Shown here: piece after piece, positions 1-5,742 of the stretch
Layout of the letters: every line of letters starts with the position of its first letter
Numbering within the stretch: position 1 is the first letter of the stretch
Assembly: GCA_009649835.1 (NCBI GenBank)
Contig: PYCK01000055.1
Span: 1-7,846, forward strand
Length of the DNA stretch: 7,846 bases
From: Candidatus Methanocomedens sp.
Lineage (GTDB): Archaea; Halobacteriota; Methanosarcinia; Methanosarcinales; Methanocomedenaceae
Direction: 5' to 3'
Position numbers and translations under genes: made by a program
Notes under the pieces: generated by a model
Told to the model about the DNA's origin: nothing
The model's input: only the letters and a program-made list of their open reading frames with translations
Databases searched by the model: none

Positions 1-42
1 GTTCATTATCAGAGGAAATCATGTGAACATCTGTTTTTCTCA

Positions 43-51
43 TTTTATATA
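43..51 (+). promoter_or_regulatory. possible TATA box upstream of aIF1A
   Basis: TTTTATATA resembles the archaeal TATA element. A start of transcription about 25 bases downstream would fall near 73-77, which is after the ribosome site at 51-57 and after the best start candidates at 63 and 69. Either it is not the promoter of this gene, or the message is leaderless and starts in an unexpected way. It may simply be an AT-rich stretch in a transcript that begins left of the window. Confidence 0.25.
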
Positions 52-57
52 GAGGTG
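51..57 (+). promoter_or_regulatory. ribosome binding site deciding the aIF1A start region
   Basis: AGAGGTG is a strong match to the archaeal anti-Shine-Dalgarno complement (GGAGGTGATC). It leaves 5 bases to a CTG at 63 and 11 bases to an ATT at 69. No ATG, GTG or TTG follows in the aIF1A frame until 162, so this site argues for a non-standard start at 63 or 69. Confidence 0.55.
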
Positions 58-62
58 TTAAT

Positions 63-377
63 CTGAGTATTCATAGGAAAAAACAACCAGAACAGAATGA
101 AGTAATAAGAGTAAGGGTTCCCCGCAAACAGGACAGAGAGATTTTAGGTAAAGTTGAAAGTATGCTTGGTGCTAATAAGATCAGAGTACGGTGCATGGAT
201 GGAGTGGTAAGACTCGGAAGGATTCCGGGAAAGATGAAAAAACGTACGTGGATTCGAGCAGGTGATATTGTTATTGTGGTACCGTGGGATTTCCAGGATG
301 AGAAGTCAGATGTTGTATGGCGATACACCAGACCACAAGTGGACTGGCTGGAAAGAAGAGGATACCTAAAAGGATGA
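63..377 (+). CDS. eif1A: translation initiation factor aIF1A, probable non-AUG start
   Basis: This is the archaeal counterpart of eIF1A and bacterial IF1, an OB-fold protein that binds the A site of the small ribosomal subunit during initiation. Conserved stretches are RVRVPRK, ESMLGANKIRVRCMDG, RIPGKMKKRTWIRAGD, VPWDFQ and the family tail VDWLERRGYLKG. The OB fold begins near base 100, so a start at the first ATG (162, giving 71 residues) would remove its first strands. The frame is open from the TGA at 24-26, and between it and 162 there is no ATG, GTG or TTG. The best candidates are CTG at 63 (104 residues, 5 bases after AGAGGTG) and ATT at 69 (102 residues). A sequence error is the alternative. 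The next gene follows after 3 bases. Identity is sure; the start is not. Confidence 0.93.
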   Translation: MSIHRKKQPEQNEVIRVRVPRKQDREILGKVESMLGANKIRVRCMDGVVRLGRIPGKMKKRTWIRAGDIVIVVPWDFQDEKSDVVWRYTRPQVDWLERRGYLKG

Positions 378-380
378 TCC

Positions 381-1202
381 ATGATGGTCGACCTGGACAT
401 TACTACTTCAAAAAAACTGAAAAAGTTTGACGAGAAGATCGATGAGTTCAGGAAGAAGATCAAGAATTCTGAAGATTTTAAGGTCAAGGATGAGGTTTTC
501 GATACAGCTACGCTGATGGCCCTGTACAAGCTTTCATCAAAGGGATACCTGGATGCGCTCGGGGGTACAGTAAGTACAGGGAAGGAGGCCAACATCTTCC
601 ATGCAGTAAGAACACAGGATGATGAACTGCAGGAGTTGGCTATCAAAATCTATCGTATAAGTAACAGTAATTTCAGGGCCATGCAGGAGTACCTGATCGG
701 TGATGTGAGGTTCAGGAACATAAGACACACCAAAAAGGATATTGTACTGGCATGGACCCGTAAGGAATTCAGGAATTTAAGCAGGGCAAAGGAGGCGGGG
801 TTGAATGTGCCTATGCCTCTTATAACCAACAGGAACATACTGGTTATGGAGTTTATCGGAAAGGAAAATATTCCCTTCCCGCAACTTCGTGATCTTAACC
901 TGGATACAGAACAGGCATCATTCATATATGAGGCTGTTGAGGATTTCCTTGTGCGGTTGTACAGGGATGCACAACTGGTACACGGCGACCTGAGTGAATA
1001 TAATATTCTGGTAGACCCTGACTCCCTGATTCCGGTATTTATTGATATGGGCCAGTCTGTGACCCTTGACCACCTGAATTCAGACGAATTCCTGCAGAGG
1101 GATATCGACAATATGGCAAGGTTCTTCTCCAGGTCCCAAGTGGTCGTGGATACCAACGAGCTTTATGAAAAGGTAATTCGGTCCGGGCTCGACCATCAAT
1201 AA
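381..1202 (+). CDS. rio1: RIO1-family serine protein kinase/ATPase
   Basis: The product (273 residues) is an atypical kinase of the RIO1 group, known in archaea and eukaryotes for late maturation of the small ribosomal subunit, where ATP turnover drives release of assembly factors. Visible motifs are the RIO1-type ATP loop STGKEAN (65-71), the lysine in AIKIYR (K89), the hinge VMEFIG (155-160), the catalytic loop HGDLSEYN (201-208, D203 and N208) and the metal-binding IDMGQ (221-225, D222). IDMGQ favours Rio1 over Rio2. The lysine-rich N terminus (residues 10-30) suits RNA contact. ATG codons at 381 and 384 are both possible; AGGATGATCC just before them, overlapping the end of aIF1A, can act as ribosome site. 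The 3-base gap to aIF1A indicates one transcript. Confidence 0.95.
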   Translation: MMVDLDITTSKKLKKFDEKIDEFRKKIKNSEDFKVKDEVFDTATLMALYKLSSKGYLDALGGTVSTGKEANIFHAVRTQDDELQELAIKIYRISNSNFRAMQEYLIGDVRFRNIRHTKKDIVLAWTRKEFRNLSRAKEAGLNVPMPLITNRNILVMEFIGKENIPFPQLRDLNLDTEQASFIYEAVEDFLVRLYRDAQLVHGDLSEYNILVDPDSLIPVFIDMGQSVTLDHLNSDEFLQRDIDNMARFFSRSQVVVDTNELYEKVIRSGLDHQ

Positions 1203-1222
1203 TATGTGCTATTAAGTATTTT

Positions 1223-1780
1223 ATGGGGGCTGGTATGATAGATAGCAAAACATCCACTTACATTAAAGTTCCCATGGACAGGGTCGGCGCAATAATCGGA
1301 CCTGAAGGGAGCATTAAAGATATTATTGAGAAAAAGTCCACTTCAAAACTTGACATTGACAGTAATACTGGGAGTGTTGAGATCATTAGTCCCGAAGACC
1401 CGCTGATGGCAATGAGGGCTGCAGAGGTAATAAAGGCTATCGGCAGGGGTTTTAGTCCTGAGAAGGCCCTGCGCCTGTTTGATGATGATATGCTGATATT
1501 AGAAATTATTGATCTGAGTCATATAGCTAATACGCCCAAGGAAATGAAACGGTTTAAGGGGCGGATAATAGGTAAGAATGGCAAGACAAGAGAGATATTC
1601 GAGAACCTGACAGGTAGTAAGATATCGGTTATGGGGAAAACAGTGAGCTTGATGGGGTACCCTGACCAGGTACTGGTAGTACGTACCGGTATCGAGATGC
1701 TGCTCAAGGGTTCTCCGCACGGTCCGGTATACTCTTTCCTTGAAAAGAAACGAAGGGAATTAAAAGAGAGCAGATGGTAG
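1223..1780 (+). CDS. Dim2/Pno1-like protein with two KH domains
   Basis: This RNA-binding protein of 185 residues has two KH domains. The first carries IIGPEGS (24-30) and the second RIIGKNGKT (114-122), each with the GxxG loop that grips single-stranded RNA. The tail GSPHGPVYSFLEKKRREL (163-180) is typical of the archaeal relatives of eukaryotic Dim2/Pno1, which holds the 3' end of the small-subunit rRNA precursor and works with the Nob1 nuclease. Linkage to Rio1 and aIF1A fits a role in small-subunit maturation. A second ATG at 1235 gives a protein starting MIDSKTS; it is as plausible as 1223 because the four extra residues (MGAG) are not recognisable family sequence and no clear ribosome site precedes 1223. 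The 20-base gap after Rio1 suggests co-transcription. Confidence 0.9.
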   Translation: MGAGMIDSKTSTYIKVPMDRVGAIIGPEGSIKDIIEKKSTSKLDIDSNTGSVEIISPEDPLMAMRAAEVIKAIGRGFSPEKALRLFDDDMLILEIIDLSHIANTPKEMKRFKGRIIGKNGKTREIFENLTGSKISVMGKTVSLMGYPDQVLVVRTGIEMLLKGSPHGPVYSFLEKKRRELKESRW

Positions 1781-1799
1781 GGTCCATCTGCTTTATTTA
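1769..1799. terminator. hairpin terminator overlapping the KH gene stop codon
   Basis: A perfect 9-base inverted repeat, AGCAGATGG (1769-1777) and CCATCTGCT (1784-1792), encloses the 6-base loop TAGGGT. TTTATTT follows on the + strand, and TCTCTTTTAATT follows the same stem read on the minus strand. It lies between convergent genes and could serve both. The TAG stop codon of the KH gene is the first three bases of the loop, so the last codons of that gene form the left arm. Confidence 0.6.
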
Positions 1800-1816
1800 A
1801 ATCTTATCCAAGTCAT

Positions 1817-2884
1817 TCACACAGGGAAGAATATTCTTTCTACTGCTACGTATTTCAGGATAAAAAGTGCAGAGTTTCCAGGATATATGATTATTTTTTC
1901 AGATCTGTATCCATTTAAGACAACTTTTATAGTATAACTTCCCCAATTCCCAAACAGCTGTCCTTCATAATGATCAAGCCATGATTTCAACATATTGGCA
2001 TTGACTACTGATGGGGAATCATTACCCTGTATTGCATCACTGGGGAAATCTTTACCAATCATCCAATTATACATTTCGTTTTTGGTGATTTTCTTTTCGG
2101 GATCATTTTTATATAAAATATATTCATCTGTAGATAATTTTCTTAGGGTATCCACATCAATAATGATCATCCTGTCAAGTACACCGTACTTCTTCTGGGC
2201 AGATTCAAAAAAGAGTTTCCGGTTGGATATTTTTTCCAGCTCAGTAACTTCGATGATCTCTGATTCTCCTGTATCCTTATGATATATACTCGCTGCCTCA
2301 GCTTCCTTGAAAACCACAACAATAAGATAGTCATTGTCGTCTCTCAAATCATCCATGCCAGAGGTCCAGGCATACATGGTGCCTGCAAGGGCCAGTGCGA
2401 TTACAATGACTATTACAAGTGCTGTTCGCTTGATCTTTTTAACGAACTTGTTGGGTTTTTTCTCCACTTCCTTTATGATCACCACTTCTTTAGGTGGTGC
2501 CTCTTTTGGCTCTTCTTTGATCACAGGGGCCGGTTCGGGTGGTGTTTCAGGCTCTTTTTTAACAGGAAGCTCTTCTTTCACTGGCATATCTTCTTTCGAA
2601 GGTGTTTCCGGCACCACTTCAACTTCTTCCTCTGGCTCTTCATCAAAAGCTTCCACCGATTCCTCATCAGAAGTTGCCACGGGTTCTTCTTCGCCAGAAG
2701 TTTCCGGTTCCACTTCAACTTCTTCCTCTGGCTCTTTATCAGAAACTGCCACCGTTTCCTCATCAGAAGCTACTACCGGTTCTTCTTCAGGTAAATCCTC
2801 TTCCTTTTCAGGAATTGGTCCGAACCCAACGTTTTCAGGTTCCTCCCCGAAAGCCCGTGAAGTCTCATTATCCTTTTCGTTCAT
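1817..2884 (-). CDS. membrane-anchored hypothetical protein with acidic repeat tail
   Basis: The protein (355 residues) has three parts. Residues 1-140 are very rich in Glu, Pro, Val and Ser and include two copies of a 32-residue repeat with the motif EPEEEVEV. A basic patch KKIKR (149-153) precedes one membrane helix (about 154-172), which predicts the acidic tail inside and the C-terminal part (about 173-355) outside. The outer part is globular-looking, alternating strand and helix. It has some resemblance in layout to LytR-CpsA-Psr (LCP) domains: DYLIVVVF near its start, then KYGVLDRMIIIDVDTLRKL (232-250) like the LCP segment ending in a hydrophobic strand and helix. I see no clear set of LCP catalytic arginines, so function is unknown. 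GAGGGA at 2891-2896 lies 6 bases before the ATG and supports the start. Confidence 0.85.
   Translation of the reverse strand: MNEKDNETSRAFGEEPENVGFGPIPEKEEDLPEEEPVVASDEETVAVSDKEPEEEVEVEPETSGEEEPVATSDEESVEAFDEEPEEEVEVVPETPSKEDMPVKEELPVKKEPETPPEPAPVIKEEPKEAPPKEVVIIKEVEKKPNKFVKKIKRTALVIVIVIALALAGTMYAWTSGMDDLRDDNDYLIVVVFKEAEAASIYHKDTGESEIIEVTELEKISNRKLFFESAQKKYGVLDRMIIIDVDTLRKLSTDEYILYKNDPEKKITKNEMYNWMIGKDFPSDAIQGNDSPSVVNANMLKSWLDHYEGQLFGNWGSYTIKVVLNGYRSEKIIIYPGNSALFILKYVAVERIFFPV
2604..2791 (-). repeat. two tandem 96-bp in-frame repeats in the acidic tail
   Basis: The unit beginning GTTTCCGG at 2604 recurs at 2700, a spacing of 96 bases or exactly 32 codons. In the protein the copies run from EEPVVASDEE through EPEEEVEVEPET and from EEPVATSDEE through EPEEEVEVVPET. 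The two are close but not identical, with the central part (CACTTCAACTTCTTCCTCTG on the + strand) fully shared. Being a multiple of three, the unit can expand or contract without breaking the gene. Confidence 0.8.
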
Positions 2885-2938
2885 AATTTATCCCTCATAA
2901 ATGACAATAAGTAGAATCATTAAAAATCTTTTTAAAGC

Positions 2939-2954
2939 ATTATTATATAGAAAG
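2939..2954 (-). promoter_or_regulatory. possible TATA promoter of the membrane protein gene
   Basis: On the minus strand the sequence reads CTTTCTATATAATAAT, TATA-like, placing a transcript start near 2920 and a leader of about 35 bases that would contain the GAGGGA ribosome site. A second AT-rich stretch (CTTTAAAAAGATTTTT on the minus strand, about 2922-2937) could serve instead. Confidence 0.35.
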
Positions 2955-3018
2955 TTATCATCATTTATGCTTTATCAACTTTTCCTTGAGGTAATGAACA
3001 ATATTCCATTAATAATAG

Positions 3019-3048
3019 TGGAGGGTACAAACGAGGGAAGGGGGTGGG
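3019..3048 (+). promoter_or_regulatory. degenerate ORB-like element, left copy
   Basis: Reading TGGA, then AAACGA (3029-3034) and AAGGGGGTGGG (3038-3048), it has the ORB components in order on the + strand but with extra bases between them. The nine bases AAGGGGGTG equal those of the right copy in inverse orientation, and the G-string again points toward the AT-rich core. Without the right copy it would not be convincing alone. Confidence 0.4.
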
Positions 3049-3081
3049 AGAAAATAAAATAGTGCTAAACCTCGCTTGTAC
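3025..3081. repeat. inverted repeat of a GTACAA-CGAGG motif
   Basis: GTACAAACGAGG (3025-3036) is matched by CCTCGCTTGTAC (3070-3081), its reverse complement with one mismatch in twelve. The arms are 33 bases apart, so a protein pair or looped DNA is more likely than an RNA hairpin. The left arm overlaps the degenerate left ORB. A related GTACAAATACGA begins at 3119-3120. Confidence 0.5.
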
Positions 3082-3104
3082 ATTATACTATTAGATATTT
3101 ATTC

Positions 3105-3113
3105 TATATATAT
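3105..3113 (+). promoter_or_regulatory. possible TATA box for mcm
   Basis: TATATATAT lies in the AT-rich core. A start of transcription about 25 bases on would fall near 3131-3137, giving mcm a leader of roughly 110 bases that contains the right ORB-like element. The same bases may instead be part of an unwinding element. Confidence 0.35.
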
Positions 3114-3115
3114 GT

Positions 3116-3131
3116 TTCGTACAAATACGAA
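3116..3131. promoter_or_regulatory. 16-bp palindrome, candidate operator
   Basis: TTCGTA-CAAA-TACGAA is a perfect 6-base inverted repeat with a 4-base centre, typical in size for a dimeric DNA-binding protein. It sits immediately after the TATA-like stretch and just before the expected transcript start of mcm, a position where binding would block initiation. It shares GTACAA and CGA with the longer inverted repeat to its left. Confidence 0.4.
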
Positions 3132-3138
3132 CAAAAAA

Positions 3139-3163
3139 ACACCCCCTTATTTCCACTGGAACA
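3139..3163 (-). promoter_or_regulatory. origin recognition box (ORB)-like element, right copy
   Basis: On the minus strand it reads GTTCCAGTGGAAATAAGGGG and continues GGTGT. It combines the near-palindrome TTCCA-G-TGGAA with a G-string after 4 further bases, the arrangement established for ORB and mini-ORB sites in Pyrococcus, Sulfolobus and haloarchaea. The usual AAACGAA linker is AATAA here. The G-string points toward the AT-rich core. Confidence 0.6.
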
Positions 3164-3246
3164 AAAACAACATCAAGAGAATACTTTCACCCCGCTCTTT
3201 AGAAACATTCATATCTGATTACCAGCCATAAACCAGATTTATTAAA

Positions 3247-5337
3247 ATGACCGAACATTCATCTGAACCTGTCTGGGAAGAATTCTATAAGCGTTATTAC
3301 TGGGAGCAGTTGCTATCCCTTGCAGGCATTTACCCGGAAAGTAAGAGTCTGGTAATTGAATTTCCTGATATTGAAAGGTATGACCTGGAACTTGCAACAG
3401 AGCTACTGGAAACACCTACCAAAGTGCTGGATAATGCCAATAATGCTCTTCAGAAGATAGACCTGCCCATGGATGTAACCTTAGAAGATGCCTACATAAG
3501 GATCGTCAAGCTCTCTTCAAGGATAGATATACGCCTTCTAAGGAGCGAAAATATTTCGAAACTGATCGCTATTGATGGTATAATCAGGAAGGCTACTGAG
3601 GTCAGGCCCAAACTGGTCAGGGCAGCTTTTGAATGCCAGAGGTGCGGCCATATAACAAATGTTTTCCAGAGCGGCAATAAGTTCGTACAACCCCTGGAAT
3701 GCGAGAATGAGCAATGCGGCAGGCAGGGTCCGTTCAAATTGCTTGTAAATGAATCTACTTTCGTGGATGCCCAGAAGCTCAGGCTGCAGGAGTCCCCTGA
3801 AGACCTGAGGGGCGGTGAACAGCCCCAGACACTGGATATTGACATTGAGGATGACCTGTCAGGACTGGTGGCACCCGGGGACCGTGTGACCATTGTGGGT
3901 ACACTGAGGAGTTACCAGAGAGAAAAGAACCAGATCAAGAGCACTTACTTTGACCTGGTACTGGACGGACTGTCGATCGAACGGGAAGACCATGAGTTTG
4001 ATGAGATCAAGATCACACCTGAAGATGAAGAGGTGATCAGGGAACTGGGCAGTTCACCTGATATTTATGACAGGATGATATCCTCTATCGCTCCCAGCAT
4101 CTTTGGCTATGAGGAGATAAAAGAAGCTATGGCACTGCAGTTGTTCTCAGGAGTGGCAAAACATTTGCCTGACGGGTCAAGGATCAGGGGTGATATTCAT
4201 ATGCTGCTGGTGGGAGACCCTGGTATTGCTAAATCCCAGCTTTTGCGTTATGCAATTAAATTATCGCCAAGGGGCATCTACACTTCAGGCAAGGGCACTA
4301 CATCTGCCGGTCTTACTGCAGCGGCAGTTAAGGATGATTTCGGTGACGGGCGGTGGACCCTGGAAGCCGGCGCACTGGTACTGGCAGATAAGGGCATGGC
4401 AGCAGTGGATGAGATGGACAAGATGGCAAAGGAAGACAGGAGTGCCCTGCACGAGGCCATGGAACAGCAGACCATAAGTATTGCAAAGGCTGGCATACTG
4501 GCTACTCTTAAGAGCAGATGTGCCCTGCTGGGTGCGGCCAACCCCAAATTCGGCAGGTTCGACAAGTATGAGAACATTCCACAGCAGATCAATATGCCTC
4601 CTGCCCTCATCTCCAGGTTCGACCTTATCTTCATACTGACTGACGAGCCAGGTAAGAAAAGGGATACGGATATTGCCGAGCATATAATGAAAGGGCACTA
4701 TGCGGGAGAGATCAATGCCCAGTTCCATAATGTACAATCATCACTTGTCACCCAGGACCAGATCGATGAAGCTATGGAGGTAATCCAGCCATCCATTGAC
4801 CCGGAATTGATGAGGAAATATATCGCTTATTCCAAACGCAACGTCTTCCCTGTCCTGGAGGGCGATGCCAGGCAGATGATCATTGATTTTTACCTCAACC
4901 TCCGGAACCAGGGATCATCCGATCCCAATTCTCCTGTACCTGTTACTGCCAGACAGCTTGAGGCCCTGGTCCGCCTGGCAGAGGGTTCGGCAAGGATGCG
5001 GCTCAGTAATGTTGTGACCACAAATGATGTGAACCGCATTATCAGGATCGTGAATGAAAGCCTGAGGCAGGTTATGACCGACCCTGAGACAGGGAAACTG
5101 GATGTCGATATGATCAGTACCGGTATGGCTAAAAGCCAGCGTGACCGGGCCAAGTTGATCCGTGATATCATACGTGAGCTCCAGCAAGAACATGAAGGTA
5201 AGGCACCAAAGGATGAAGTGTTACTGCGTGCCTCAGAAGCCGGGATAGATGAGGATAAGGCAGAGGATATAATCAAGAGGCTTAAAAGGGAAGGGGCCAT
5301 CTTTGAACCAAGGAACGGCTACTTAAAATCAACATAA
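3247..5337 (+). CDS. mcm: MCM replicative DNA helicase
   Basis: The product is the ATP-driven ring helicase that unwinds DNA ahead of the archaeal replication fork. At 696 residues it is the usual length and complete, with no intein. The N-terminal domain has a zinc site (C130, C133, C152, C157) and an OB fold with its DNA-binding hairpin (about 200-245). The AAA+ core shows Walker A GDPGIAKS (323-330), Walker B VDEMD (387-391), sensor 1 GAANP (429-433), the arginine finger SRFD (456-459) and the helical lid with sensor 2 in TARQLEALVRLAEGSARM (about 565-582). A winged-helix end (about 640-696) follows. The ATG at 3247 has no evident Shine-Dalgarno site, but MTEHSSEPVWEEFYKRYYW fits the family start. 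The origin-like stretch lies directly upstream; DUF424 follows after about 30 bases. Confidence 0.98.
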   Translation: MTEHSSEPVWEEFYKRYYWEQLLSLAGIYPESKSLVIEFPDIERYDLELATELLETPTKVLDNANNALQKIDLPMDVTLEDAYIRIVKLSSRIDIRLLRSENISKLIAIDGIIRKATEVRPKLVRAAFECQRCGHITNVFQSGNKFVQPLECENEQCGRQGPFKLLVNESTFVDAQKLRLQESPEDLRGGEQPQTLDIDIEDDLSGLVAPGDRVTIVGTLRSYQREKNQIKSTYFDLVLDGLSIEREDHEFDEIKITPEDEEVIRELGSSPDIYDRMISSIAPSIFGYEEIKEAMALQLFSGVAKHLPDGSRIRGDIHMLLVGDPGIAKSQLLRYAIKLSPRGIYTSGKGTTSAGLTAAAVKDDFGDGRWTLEAGALVLADKGMAAVDEMDKMAKEDRSALHEAMEQQTISIAKAGILATLKSRCALLGAANPKFGRFDKYENIPQQINMPPALISRFDLIFILTDEPGKKRDTDIAEHIMKGHYAGEINAQFHNVQSSLVTQDQIDEAMEVIQPSIDPELMRKYIAYSKRNVFPVLEGDARQMIIDFYLNLRNQGSSDPNSPVPVTARQLEALVRLAEGSARMRLSNVVTTNDVNRIIRIVNESLRQVMTDPETGKLDVDMISTGMAKSQRDRAKLIRDIIRELQQEHEGKAPKDEVLLRASEAGIDEDKAEDIIKRLKREGAIFEPRNGYLKST

Positions 5338-5368
5338 GGTTAAATAGTTTATAATCCAAGCTGTGACC

Positions 5369-5659
5369 ATGTACATCAAAATATATGATACTGAAGAATC
5401 GGTGCTGGTAGCAGTTTGTGATCGTGATCTTATAGGAAATACCTATAGGGACTCAGGACTGAAACTTGAAGTAACTGAAGAGTTCTACAAAGGGGAACCG
5501 GTTGATGCTGCCCGGGTACAGACAGCCCTTATGGGAGCAACAACCGCAAATATTGTTGGAGAACAGAGTGTTGCTGCTGCCATATCCTGCGGGGCTATAG
5601 AACCGGAATGTGTAATCATCATCGGCGGCATACCCCATGCCCAGATGTTCTGTGTGTGA
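5369..5659 (+). CDS. DUF424 family protein
   Basis: This small archaeal protein of unknown function (96 residues from the ATG at 5369) matches the DUF424 family throughout: MYIKIYDTEESVLVAVCDRD, then LKLEVTEEFYKGE, ANIVGEQSVAAAI and the closing GGIPHAQMFCV. A GTG at 5363 in the same frame would add two residues; I prefer the ATG because family members usually begin MYLKIY or similar. No strong ribosome site is visible. TTTATAAT (5348-5355) is TATA-like but very close to the start. Family members often sit near translation or replication genes in archaea, which hints at an informational role without defining it. It ends in TGTGTGTGA, where a GTG overlaps the stop in the frame of the next gene, and an oligo-T tract follows 15 bases later. 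Confidence 0.88.
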   Translation: MYIKIYDTEESVLVAVCDRDLIGNTYRDSGLKLEVTEEFYKGEPVDAARVQTALMGATTANIVGEQSVAAAISCGAIEPECVIIIGGIPHAQMFCV

Positions 5660-5674
5660 ACTCAACAGGTATAG

Positions 5675-5683
5675 TTTTTTTTT
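5675..5683 (+). terminator. oligo-T terminator after DUF424
   Basis: A run of nine T follows the DUF424 stop by 15 bases. Archaeal RNA polymerase terminates at such tracts without needing a hairpin, and none is visible here. A promoter-like element follows at once, so the mcm-DUF424 transcript probably ends here. Confidence 0.5.
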
Positions 5684-5697
5684 GGAAAAGGATATAT
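5684..5697 (+). promoter_or_regulatory. possible promoter of the coiled-coil gene pair
   Basis: GGAAAAGGATATAT combines a purine-rich stretch like a BRE element with a TATA-like core. A transcript start about 25 bases on, near 5720, would leave a short leader containing GGGGA (5731-5735) before the TTG at 5743. Confidence 0.4.
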
Positions 5698-5742
5698 TCA
5701 GGTATTACGATAAGTGGCTTTAAGCTATATGGGGAAACCACT

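Larger units (their letters stand above)
3004..3163. other. candidate replication origin: inverted ORB-like elements around an AT-rich core
   Basis: This lies in the 362-bp gene-free stretch before mcm. Two G-string elements face each other: AAGGGGGTG at 3038-3046 and its exact reverse complement CACCCCCTT at 3140-3148. Between them is an AT-rich core (about 3049-3138, with ATTATACTATTAGATATTTA and TATATATAT) suited to duplex unwinding. The right element continues into a TTCCA-C-TGGAA dyad, the hallmark of the archaeal origin recognition box bound by Orc1/Cdc6; the left one has TTCCA (3004-3008) and TGGA (3019-3022) but is stretched. Origins with inverted boxes flanking an unwinding element are known in archaea, usually beside cdc6; here the neighbour is mcm. 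Orc1/Cdc6-dependent control of mcm transcription is the main alternative. The layout is seen; the function is inferred. Confidence 0.55.

Noticed and set aside
1..66. Possible tail of a gene entering from the left (SLSEEIM ending at 26, or a longer frame ending at 66)
   Set aside because: Three frames are open for short distances and none can be recognised in so few codons; not listed as a gene.
71..646. 191-codon open frame on the minus strand across aIF1A and Rio1
   Set aside because: Both genes underneath are recognised with conserved motifs on the + strand; the minus frame has low-complexity Ser/Phe/Leu content typical of a shadow.
2334..2900. Long Ser/Thr-rich open frame on the + strand opposite the membrane protein gene
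   Set aside because: It is the mirror of the acidic repeat tail (GAA/GAG codons read as TTC/TCC/TCT on the other strand). It has no ribosome site or family likeness, while the minus-strand frame has a good ribosome site, a membrane helix and a plausible outer domain.
3049..3140. Hairpin RNA or riboswitch in the mcm leader
   Set aside because: The inverted repeats are far apart in AT-rich DNA and form no compact, GC-supported fold; DNA-binding sites explain them better.
3184..3198. CTTTCACCCCGCTCT as a third ORB G-string
   Set aside because: It has only four C in a row and no TTCCA/TGGAA dyad next to it, so it is too weak to count as an ORB.
4278..4737. Minus-strand open frames within mcm
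   Set aside because: They lie opposite the Walker B and sensor regions of a clear MCM helicase and show no family features.
5608..5742. N-terminal 45 residues of the longest frame of the first coiled-coil gene
   Set aside because: The segment overlaps DUF424 coding sequence and then translates a T9 tract and promoter-like DNA; it does not resemble the charged helical remainder.
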